A stretch of 5,481 bases of DNA from an uncultured Anaerolineaceae bacterium (lineage in GTDB: Bacteria; Chloroflexota; Anaerolineae; Anaerolineales; Anaerolineaceae): assembly GCA_937894825.1 (NCBI GenBank), contig CALCQT010000026.1, positions 1-5,481 of the forward strand, in the 5' to 3' direction. Position numbers and translations under genes: made by a program. Under the pieces are notes generated by a model. The model saw nothing but the letters and a program-made list of their open reading frames with translations. It had not been told where the DNA came from and did not search any database. Below are positions 1 through 5,481 of the stretch, in pieces (position 1 is the stretch's first letter; each line of letters begins with the position of its first letter).

Positions 1-135
1 CTGAGCCTCAAACTGGTGAGCAATCACCCGGATCCGGTCTACACAAACGGGCTGTTGGCCGGGCTGGCAATCACTTCGATCAGCGCGGTGGTGCTGGTCG
101 CGCTGTGCGTTCGTGAGGCAAAGCACGCCGGTTAA
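1..135 (+). CDS. C-terminal end of a membrane protein (possible transporter), 5' truncated by window
   Basis: Frame 1 is open from the first base to a TAA at 133-135, giving 44 residues. After a short polar stretch with HPDP, residues about 17-37 form one uninterrupted hydrophobic segment (starting GLLAGLAITSIS), followed by a short charged tail (REAKHAG). This is the usual ending of a polytopic membrane protein, with the last transmembrane helix and then a short, partly basic cytoplasmic tail. A major-facilitator-type transporter is one possibility, but no family motif falls inside the visible part, so that is a guess. Codon choice (CTG, GTG, GCG) resembles the neighbouring genes. No obvious intrinsic terminator follows the stop. 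I am fairly sure it is a real coding end and unsure of its function. Confidence 0.6.
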   Translation: MSLKLVSNHPDPVYTNGLLAGLAITSISAVVLVALCVREAKHAG

Positions 136-263
136 CCCCGTTATCTTCCAGCTTGTCGCTATTCTAGTACCGGAATCACCCCCGGCAGCGTCATTCGAAC
201 CGGAAACCGGAGTGTATTCCTTAAAATCAGTTTATGCCACGAGGAGAGTCCCGGTCCCTCTGA

Positions 264-310
264 TTATTAATACTTTTCTAACGGATATATTTGACGGGAT
301 ACCGTATACT
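264..310 (+). promoter_or_regulatory. Candidate AT-rich promoter region for clpC (weak)
   Basis: The most AT-rich part of the clpC upstream region contains two -10-like hexamers on the + strand, TATATT (286-291) and TATACT (305-310). TATATT has a poor -35 partner, TTATTA at 264-269, at 16-bp spacing. A good -35-like TTGACG lies at 291-296, but it is only 8 bp from TATACT and has no good -10 at 16-18 bp. No combination is a clear sigma-70 promoter. If the start is here, the mRNA leader would be about 200 nt. This is a tentative call based on composition and hexamer matches only. Confidence 0.2.
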
Positions 311-505
311 TGAGATTGGAAAAGAAGGAAATATTCCCGGGATTTCGACATAGATTCCGGACATCCGGCAGCGTGCTGGGCTGCGCCGGAATCGAGCCCC
401 TGACACAATTTGCGCCGCGTGAGCCACAGGCAAAACATCCGCAGCGCAACAGTCGATTACAAATTACTGATGCGGAAGAATGTCAGTTGCAAACGAACGA
501 AAGAT

Positions 506-511
506 AAAGGT
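506..511 (+). promoter_or_regulatory. Ribosome binding site for clpC
   Basis: AAAGGT ends 9 nt before the ATG at 521 and is a partial match to the Shine-Dalgarno consensus. It supports the ATG at 521 over the in-frame TTG at 410, whose 37 extra residues do not resemble the Clp N-domain. Confidence 0.5.
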
Positions 512-520
512 AACAAAATT

Positions 521-3031
521 ATGGCTGGAGTAGATCGATTTACACAAAGAGCAAAGCGTGTACTCAGTCTGGCACATCAAGAAGCTGACAAAAATAATGC
601 CGAGATGATCAACCCCGAGCACATTCTGCTTGGCTTGCTGCTCATCGAAGGTTCCACGGCAGGAAAGGTCCTGAAAGATCTGGACCTGACCGCCGAGCGA
701 GTACGTGAAACCGTCCTGGAACTTGACGACGCGCCTGAAAAACCGGAAAAGTTGGCCGCGGAAACACCGCTTTCCCCGGAAGTGCAGGATATCCTGCGCC
801 GGGCGGTGGTCGAAGGGACCAAGATGGGACAGATGTATATCAGCACCGAGCATTTATTACTGAGCCTGATCGACACAGACGATTCAAAAGCGGTGACTGT
901 CTTAAAACGGCTCGGCATCACCCCGGAACAAATCCGCCGCCAACTGCGCCGGGTACTGGAAGAGGGTGAAAATCCGCCCGTCGCGGGCGCTTCTCAGAGC
1001 AACGTAGCAGCAAAACCGGTGCGCAAAGCCAAAGCGGAGAAAGATTCAAAAAGCACTTCTCCGCTGATCGATCAGCTGGCGACAGATCTGACCGCCAAGG
1101 CATCCGCCGGGAAGTTGGACCCGCTGTTCGGCCGGAAAAATGAGATTGAGCGCGTTATCCAGATTCTGGCGCGCCGCACAAAAAACAACCCGGCCCTGAT
1201 CGGTGAACCCGGCGTGGGCAAGACAGCCATCGTGGAAGGACTGGCACAAGCCATCGTGGAAGGAAACGTCCCGGCCCAGCTGCTGAACAAACGTGTTTTG
1301 CAGCTGGATGTCGGCAGCATGGTGGCGGGAACGATGTACCGCGGTCAGTTTGAGGACCGCATGAAACGAGTCATCGAAGAACTGAAGACGACCAAGGCGA
1401 TCCTGTTCATTGACGAGATCCACATGCTGGTCGGCGCAGGTTCGTCCGGCTCAACCGTGGACGCAGCCAACATCCTGAAACCGGCCTTGTCGCGCGGTGA
1501 AGTACAGGTGGTGGGCGCCACAACATTGAATGAGTACCGCAAGAACATCGAGAGTGACGCAGCGCTGGAGCGGCGTTTCCAGCCGATTGTCGTCAACGAA
1601 CCGACATCAGAAGAAGCGATCAATATTCTGTCCGGTCTGCGCGCACGCTACGAGGATCATCATCAGCTGACAATATCCGACGAAGCGGTTGAAGCGGCTG
1701 TCAATCTGTCCGTGCGGTACGTTTCCGAACGATTCCTGCCTGACAAAGCCATTGACCTGATTGATGAGGCTTCCTCACGGGTCCGTATGTACAAAAGCCC
1801 GGCAGCCTCCGCCTCAAACGAATTGATGGCGAAACTGCGTGAAACGCGCAAACAATCATTAACCGCGGCGGAGGAGAATCAGGAAGAAAGGCTCGCAGCG
1901 CTGCATGAAAAAGAAGCCGAATTAGAACGGCAAATCGAGGAGCAGAACCAGATCTGGGACCGGGAAACCGCTCCAATTGTTTCGGCGGAGGATATTGCCG
2001 AGGTGGTTTCCATGTGGACCGGGGTTCCGGTCATGCAGATGGCCGAAAAAGAATCGGAACGGCTGCTGAAAATGGAATCGGAACTGGCGAAACAGATTAT
2101 CGGTCAGAAGGACGCCATCGACAGCATCTCGCATGCGATCCGGCGCTCCCGCTCCGGTTTGAAGGATCCGCAGCGCCCGATCGGCTCTTTCCTTTTCCTG
2201 GGGCCAACCGGCGTGGGCAAAACCGAATTGACCAAAGTGTTGGCGAAGTTCCTCTTCGGCAGCGAAGACGCGCTGATCCAATTGGATATGTCTGAGTTCA
2301 TGGAACGGCACTCCGCCAGCCGTCTGACCGGAGCGCCTCCAGGATACGTCGGATATGACGACGCCGGGCAGTTAACGGAAGCCATCCGCCGCCGCCCATA
2401 CTCCATCGTGGTGTTTGACGAGTTGGACAAAGCCAATCCGGAAATCCATAATATGCTGCTGCAGATTATGGAAGAAGGGCAGCTCTCGGACGCGCGTGGG
2501 AAGAAGGTGGATTTCCGCAATACGATCATCGTTATGACTTCCAATATCGGCGCAGACGTGATCAAACGGCAAAACACATTCGGATTTTCGCTGACGGTCG
2601 ACAAATCCAATGAGGAGAAGGAAAGCTACGATGAGATGCGCAAGAAGCTGATGGAACAGTTGAAAAAGGCCTTCAAGCCTGAGTTCCTCAACCGGCTGGA
2701 CAGCGTGGTGGTTTTCCGCATGCTCAACCTGGAAGATATGCAGCAGATCACCGAAATCGAGATTGGCAAAGTCAACGAACGGCTCAGTGAACAGCAGATC
2801 GCGCTGCTGGTCTCAGAAGGGGCGCTGGAAAAACTGACCCGGGACGGGTTTGATCCGGAAATGGGCGCGCGGCCGCTGCGCAGAATCATTCAGCAGAAGG
2901 TGGAAGATCCGCTGGCGGACGCCATCCTTGCGCGTGAGTTCAGCGAAGGCGATACCGTCCTGATCAGCCTTGACGAGGAAAATGAAATCGTTATGCGGAA
3001 GCGAAACGAAATGCAGGAAGAAAAAGCCTGA
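521..3031 (+). CDS. clpC: ATP-dependent Clp protease ATP-binding subunit ClpC
   Basis: A hexameric cytosolic AAA+ unfoldase that threads substrates into the ClpP peptidase for protein quality control. The product has 836 residues, normal for ClpC. Residues 1-147 are the N-domain with its two repeats, INPEHILLGLL near 30 and ISTEHLLLSL near 107. E33 and E110 sit where Bacillus subtilis ClpC has its phosphoarginine-binding glutamates. D1 AAA+: Walker A GEPGVGKT (228-235), pore-loop YRG (273-275), Walker B ILFIDE (294-299), sensor GATT (332-335), arginine fingers R351/R352. A short charged, probably coiled-coil middle segment spans about 431-480. D2 AAA+: Walker A GPTGVGKT (561-568), pore loop GYVGYDD (608-614), Walker B IVVFDE (629-634), sensor TSN (673-675), LNR finger (723-725), sensor 2 GARPLRR (782-788). 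The short middle segment separates it from ClpB. An FGF tripeptide (687-689) occupies the ClpP-docking loop. The start is the ATG preceded by AAAGG; it begins the typical FTQRAKRVLSLA N-domain. All catalytic residues are present. No CtsR or CIRCE operator was seen upstream. Confidence 0.96.
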   Translation: MAGVDRFTQRAKRVLSLAHQEADKNNAEMINPEHILLGLLLIEGSTAGKVLKDLDLTAERVRETVLELDDAPEKPEKLAAETPLSPEVQDILRRAVVEGTKMGQMYISTEHLLLSLIDTDDSKAVTVLKRLGITPEQIRRQLRRVLEEGENPPVAGASQSNVAAKPVRKAKAEKDSKSTSPLIDQLATDLTAKASAGKLDPLFGRKNEIERVIQILARRTKNNPALIGEPGVGKTAIVEGLAQAIVEGNVPAQLLNKRVLQLDVGSMVAGTMYRGQFEDRMKRVIEELKTTKAILFIDEIHMLVGAGSSGSTVDAANILKPALSRGEVQVVGATTLNEYRKNIESDAALERRFQPIVVNEPTSEEAINILSGLRARYEDHHQLTISDEAVEAAVNLSVRYVSERFLPDKAIDLIDEASSRVRMYKSPAASASNELMAKLRETRKQSLTAAEENQEERLAALHEKEAELERQIEEQNQIWDRETAPIVSAEDIAEVVSMWTGVPVMQMAEKESERLLKMESELAKQIIGQKDAIDSISHAIRRSRSGLKDPQRPIGSFLFLGPTGVGKTELTKVLAKFLFGSEDALIQLDMSEFMERHSASRLTGAPPGYVGYDDAGQLTEAIRRRPYSIVVFDELDKANPEIHNMLLQIMEEGQLSDARGKKVDFRNTIIVMTSNIGADVIKRQNTFGFSLTVDKSNEEKESYDEMRKKLMEQLKKAFKPEFLNRLDSVVVFRMLNLEDMQQITEIEIGKVNERLSEQQIALLVSEGALEKLTRDGFDPEMGARPLRRIIQQKVEDPLADAILAREFSEGDTVLISLDEENEIVMRKRNEMQEEKA

Positions 3032-3040
3032 TCAAAAGAT

Positions 3041-3088
3041 AGAAAGATAGAAAAAACACCCCAGCTGGGGTGTTTTTTCTATCTTTCT
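3041..3088. terminator. Bidirectional intrinsic terminator, perfect 48-bp palindrome
   Basis: Every base pairs about the centre between 3064 and 3065, giving 24-bp arms with no mismatch. The GC core is CACCCC-AGCT-GGGGTG (3057-3072), flanked by A6 on the left (3051-3056) and T6 on the right (3073-3078). Both strands therefore encode the same GC hairpin followed by a U-tract. It starts 9 nt after the clpC stop and ends 3 nt from the stop of the convergent lipoprotein gene, so it can end transcription from both sides. Confidence 0.93.
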
Positions 3089-3091
3089 TGT

Positions 3092-3607
3092 TTATTCAAC
3101 CACGATCTCCACATAGAGCGTTTCACCAAAAGAGCGGTTATTGCTGCCAAAAGCCTTCCAGGTAGAACGGTAGGTACCCGGCTCCAGCGGCGCCGTGAAC
3201 TCAACAGAAATTTTCCCTTTGCTTCCCACACCGACTGAAGGCAATGAGACAAAATCCGGCGCTCCCATCTGCACACCGGAGACAAAACGCAGCCGATAAC
3301 CCTCATCCCAGTCACAGGTGCCAAAATTTTGCACTTCCCAGGCCTTCATAAAATTGGTCCCAGCCTCAACCACAGTTCCATCCGGGAAATTTACATCTCC
3401 CCAGAAATAAAAACTATCCGTACAACCGACCGCGGTCGGTTTCGGCGGCAGTGTGGCCGCAATTCGCGTCGGCAGCGGGGCGGTTGGAAGCGGCGTAGCC
3501 GTCTCGACCACCTTTTCGTCGCAGGCTGACACCAGGATCAGCAGCGCCAGCAGGAAAAGGAATGGCACCTTTTTTCGCACGCTTCTGCCGGTCAATCCCA
3601 GTTCCAT
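3092..3607 (-). CDS. Small lipoprotein with NBR1-type Ig-like domain
   Basis: The product has 171 residues. A basic start (RKK, 11-13) is followed by a hydrophobic segment (about 14-26) and a lipobox VSAC with the lipidation cysteine at C29, so a membrane-anchored, extracytoplasmic lipoprotein is predicted. Residues 33-60 are a Thr/Pro/Ala-rich linker. Residues about 64-170 resemble the NBR1 (next to BRCA1) Ig-like domain: FPDGTVVEAGTNFMKAWEVQN, then GTCDW, then a beta-rich segment ending PGTYRSTWKAFGSN and FGETLYVEIVV. C62 and C98 could form a disulfide. The family is known as a beta-sandwich binding module; no enzymatic residue is evident and the ligand is unknown. The ATG at 3607 lies inside the end of surE, which suggests translational coupling, and no clear Shine-Dalgarno precedes it. 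An in-frame GTG at 3580-3578 would give a minimal signal peptide and cannot be excluded. The gene ends 3 nt from the shared terminator. Confidence 0.82.
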   Translation of the reverse strand: MELGLTGRSVRKKVPFLFLLALLILVSACDEKVVETATPLPTAPLPTRIAATLPPKPTAVGCTDSFYFWGDVNFPDGTVVEAGTNFMKAWEVQNFGTCDWDEGYRLRFVSGVQMGAPDFVSLPSVGVGSKGKISVEFTAPLEPGTYRSTWKAFGSNNRSFGETLYVEIVVE

Positions 3608-4359
3608 TTTTCGAGTGCCGCCATCGTCTCATAGGCGGTTAAATCTAAATGCACCGGAGTAATACTGACGTATCCACGGAAGATTTCACCGCAATCCGTT
3701 CCCGATTCCGTGTCGCCGGTCGGCGGCAATCCGCCAAACCAATGATAGGGGCGTCCAAAAGGATCGATCCGGATATCCAATTCATTGCGATAGACGCGCA
3801 TACCACTGCGGGTCACTTTATACCCTTTGATCGCTTCGCCGGGAAAATAGGGGATGTTCACATTCAGTACCGTGAAAGGCGGAAGTTCATTCGACAGAAA
3901 AGTTTCGACGGTATGCCGGACGACCTGTTGGGCGGCAGAGAAGTCAACCGCATCCGGCTTCACGCTCCCGGCATCAATTGAAAAGGCAATGCCTTTCATA
4001 TCCCAGATCGTCGCCTCCAGTGCGGCGTTGACAGTCCCCGAATAAGTCGTATCCCGGCTGACATTCGCGCTTGGATTAATGCCGCTGAGCACCAGATCGA
4101 TCTTCTTTTTCAGAAAACCAAGCCCGGCCATGGCGGTACAATCGGATGGGCCGCCGTCAATCGCATAGGCCTCGATCCCGTCAAATAGCGCAACCGGATC
4201 CGCGCGCAGCGGCCGGCCCAGCGATTTCTGATGTCCGCAGGCTGACCAGTTGCGGTCCGGTGCAATTACCGTCACCGTACCCAAAGGGCGCGCCGCATCC
4301 ACCAGTGCACGGATGCCGGGAGCGTAGATTCCATCATCATTGGTGATTAATATTTCCAT
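3592..4359 (-). CDS. surE: 5'/3'-nucleotidase SurE
   Basis: A cytosolic, divalent-metal-dependent phosphatase that dephosphorylates nucleoside 5'- and 3'-monophosphates; in some species it also acts on short polyphosphate. The product has 255 residues, the family's usual size. The N-terminus MEILITNDDGIYAPGI carries the metal-binding D8 and D9. APDRNWSACGH (34-43) supplies the metal-ligand serine S39. The block beginning LSGINPSANV (91-100) holds the asparagine N95 and continues to YSGTVNAALEA (106-116), the substrate-site loop. All expected catalytic residues are present. The usual His or Arg after SGIN is Pro here, probably without consequence. The C-terminal part has the family's TPVHLDLTAY ending (234-243), followed by a short tail. 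The ATG at 4359 has a good Shine-Dalgarno 7 nt upstream. The ABC exporter gene lies 71 bp upstream on the same strand, and the lipoprotein gene overlaps the last 16 nt, so these may be co-transcribed. Confidence 0.96.
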   Translation of the reverse strand: MEILITNDDGIYAPGIRALVDAARPLGTVTVIAPDRNWSACGHQKSLGRPLRADPVALFDGIEAYAIDGGPSDCTAMAGLGFLKKKIDLVLSGINPSANVSRDTTYSGTVNAALEATIWDMKGIAFSIDAGSVKPDAVDFSAAQQVVRHTVETFLSNELPPFTVLNVNIPYFPGEAIKGYKVTRSGMRVYRNELDIRIDPFGRPYHWFGGLPPTGDTESGTDCGEIFRGYVSITPVHLDLTAYETMAALEKWNWD

Positions 4360-4365
4360 ATATTT

Positions 4366-4370
4366 TCCTC
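4366..4370 (-). promoter_or_regulatory. Ribosome binding site for surE
   Basis: On the - strand GAGGA (4370-4366) lies 6 nt before the surE ATG, within CTGAGGAAAATAT. This is the clearest Shine-Dalgarno in the window and fixes the start at 4359. Confidence 0.8.
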
Positions 4371-4390
4371 AGAAAAGAACATTACTATAT

Positions 4391-4417
4391 TGATCGGATG
4401 TCTTGTAGGGGCGATCA
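4391..4417. repeat. Short inverted repeat between the ABC exporter gene and surE
   Basis: TGATCG (4391-4396) and CGATCA (4412-4417) are exact inverted copies separated by 15 bp, inside the 71-bp gap between the two - strand genes. No T-tract follows on the - strand, so it does not look like a terminator. On the - strand a -10-like TATAGT follows shortly after, but no matching -35 was found. It could be a weak hairpin or an operator, or it could be chance. Confidence 0.3.
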
Positions 4418-4430
4418 TCCCTGTCAGGTT

Positions 4431-5481
4431 CTACACCAGCTCGTATTGTCCCGTATAAAACTGATAATAACGGCCTTGCTGTGCAATCAGATCATCATGG
4501 CTGCCGCGCTCTAAAATTTTGCCGTTTTCCAGCACAATAATCGCCTTCGCGTTATGGACAGTCGAGAGCCGGTGCGCAATCACGAACACGGTACGGTTTT
4601 CCATCAAATGATCCATACCTTTTTCGATCAGCTTCTCCGTATGAGAGTCCACCGAGCTGGTCGCTTCGTCCAAAATCAGAACCGGCGGGTTGGAAACCGC
4701 GGCCCGCGCAATGGCGATCAACTGCCGCTGCCCCTGGCTCAGGTTCATTCCGTCCCCGGATAGCATTGTATCATAGCCCTCGGGCAGCCTGCGGATAAAG
4801 AAATCCGCGTTCGCCAGTTTTGCCGCGGCCTCAATTTCTTCCATCGTAGCGTCCGGATTTCCGAAACGGATATTATCCGCAATCGTTCCGGTGAACAGGT
4901 GCGTCTCCTGCAGGACAACCGCCAGCGAATGGCGCAGATCATCCTTACGGATCTCACGCACATCAATGCCGTCATAAATAACGCTGCCGGAATCCACATC
5001 ATAGAACCGGTTGATCAGATTCGCGATGGTCGTTTTTCCCGCCCCGGTGGTACCCACCAAGGCAATTTTCTGACCGGGCTTCGCGTACAGACTGATATCG
5101 CGCAGTGTCTCCTGTCCGGGGCGATAACCAAACCAAACATCCTGAAAACGAACGTCGCCACGCAATGGGATCAAGGTTTCGGAACCATCTTCCGCCGGGC
5201 GGCGCCAGGCCCATTCTCCGGTTCGTGTGTCGGATTTTTGCAGATTTCCGTCGCCATCCCGCCGCACATTGACCAAGGTGACTGTCCCCTCATCAATTTC
5301 AGCCGGTACGGCCATAATTTCGAAGAACCGTTCAGCACCGGACAATGCTGCCAGAATGAAATTCATCTGCTGTGAGAATTGGTTAATCGGCAGCGCCGTC
5401 TGGCGGACATAAACCAGATACGAAGCCAGGCCTCCCAGGTCAATCATGCCCGAAATGGCAAAAAAGGCGCCGATACAGGCG
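4431..5481 (-). CDS. ABC exporter, fused membrane/ATPase protein (C-terminal part; N-terminus beyond window)
   Basis: The frame is open from the window edge to a TAG at 4433-4431, giving 349 visible residues. Full-length relatives have about 600, so most of the six-helix membrane domain is missing. Numbered from the first complete codon, residues 1-56 are the end of the membrane domain, including the typical LASYLVYVRQTALPINQFSQQ stretch. A charged linker follows at about 67-105, then the ATPase domain: aromatic A-loop Y119, Walker A GTTGAGKT (143-150), Q-loop Q191, signature LSQGQ (247-251), Walker B VLILDE with catalytic E272, D-loop SSVD, and switch H303 in AHRLST. The ATPase site is complete. 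This is the multidrug/lipid type IV exporter architecture, often one half of a heterodimer, and the substrate cannot be told from sequence. The internal ATG at 5447 is not the start, because coding continues upstream. The gene is followed 71 bp later by surE on the same strand. Confidence 0.93.
   Translation of the reverse strand, partial: ACIGAFFAISGMIDLGGLASYLVYVRQTALPINQFSQQMNFILAALSGAERFFEIMAVPAEIDEGTVTLVNVRRDGDGNLQKSDTRTGEWAWRRPAEDGSETLIPLRGDVRFQDVWFGYRPGQETLRDISLYAKPGQKIALVGTTGAGKTTIANLINRFYDVDSGSVIYDGIDVREIRKDDLRHSLAVVLQETHLFTGTIADNIRFGNPDATMEEIEAAAKLANADFFIRRLPEGYDTMLSGDGMNLSQGQRQLIAIARAAVSNPPVLILDEATSSVDSHTEKLIEKGMDHLMENRTVFVIAHRLSTVHNAKAIIVLENGKILERGSHDDLIAQQGRYYQFYTGQYELV

Larger units (their letters stand above)
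136..520. other. Intergenic region upstream of clpC (385 bp), no convincing gene
   Basis: This stretch separates the upstream membrane protein from the clpC start. Short open frames exist on both strands, but none has a recognisable domain, a good ribosome binding site or a non-overlapping start. One would begin at a GTG (113) inside the preceding gene. The segment is AT-rich around 262-310 and more GC-rich from 335 to 445. I saw no tRNA, riboswitch core or strong hairpin followed by a T-tract. A short SmaI-type palindrome (TCCCGGGA, 335-342) and a CCGG-AAA-CCGG element near 201-211 are the only symmetric elements noticed. The region most likely holds the clpC promoter and a long 5' leader. 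Confidence 0.6.

Noticed and set aside
201..211. CCGG-AAA-CCGG as a terminator hairpin for the upstream gene
   Set aside because: The stem is only 4 bp and no T-tract follows directly.
113..313. 66-residue open frame starting with GTG at 113
   Set aside because: It begins inside the upstream membrane protein, has no recognisable domain and no good ribosome binding site.
291..314. CtsR-like or sigma-32-like elements (TTTGACGGGAT, CTTGAG)
   Set aside because: The second CtsR heptad is missing at the required spacing, and no CCCCAT-type -10 follows CTTGAG at 13-17 bp.
410..520. N-terminal extension of ClpC from a TTG at 410
   Set aside because: The 37 extra residues do not resemble the Clp N-domain, TTG is a weaker start, and the ATG at 521 has an AAAGG upstream and begins the family's conserved N-terminus.
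2104..2610. 168-residue - strand open frame inside clpC
   Set aside because: It is antisense to the conserved D2 AAA+ domain; its Ser/Arg-rich composition is typical of a shadow frame.
3649..3981. 110-residue + strand open frame opposite surE
   Set aside because: It lies wholly within surE on the other strand, has no recognisable domain, and surE is a clear conserved gene.
4391..4417. Inverted repeat in the exporter-surE gap as an intrinsic terminator
   Set aside because: The arms are only 6 bp with a 15-nt loop, and no U-tract follows on the - strand.
4899..5375. 158-residue + strand open frame opposite the ABC exporter
   Set aside because: It is antisense to the conserved ATPase domain and shows no domain or signal of its own.

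Overview
This looks like an ordinary chromosomal segment of a free-living bacterium, most plausibly from the Chloroflexota (Anaerolineae-like). That is an inference. It rests on the lipoprotein with a Thr/Pro-rich linker followed by an NBR1-type Ig domain, a combination frequent in that group, together with the ClpC, SurE and ABC exporter types and a moderately GC-rich composition (mid-50s % by eye). No mobile element, phage gene, CRISPR array or RNA gene was recognised.

Layout. Positions 1-135 hold the last 44 codons of a + strand membrane protein. Positions 136-520 carry no convincing gene; this is the leader and probable promoter region of clpC. Positions 521-3031 (+) encode a complete two-AAA+ Clp ATPase of the ClpC type. 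Positions 3041-3088 are a perfect 48-bp palindrome that serves as a bidirectional intrinsic terminator between convergent genes. The rest of the window is on the - strand. In transcription order it holds the C-terminal part of an ABC exporter (5481-4431, N-terminus outside the window), surE (4359-3592) and a small lipoprotein gene (3607-3092). The lipoprotein start codon lies inside the surE 3' end, overlapping by 16 nt.

How the genes may work together. ClpC is a self-contained protein quality-control unfoldase that would feed ClpP, which is not in this window. The - strand genes are probably one transcription unit, or at least surE and the lipoprotein are, ending at the shared terminator. 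No functional link joins the exporter, the nucleotide phosphatase and the surface lipoprotein beyond co-orientation and overlap. I found no strong evidence for an undescribed multi-gene system. The points most worth a second look are the surE/lipoprotein overlap, the NBR1-Ig lipoprotein itself, the terminator architecture, and small deviations in ClpC (an FGF tripeptide in the ClpP-docking loop and a degenerate UVR-like middle segment).
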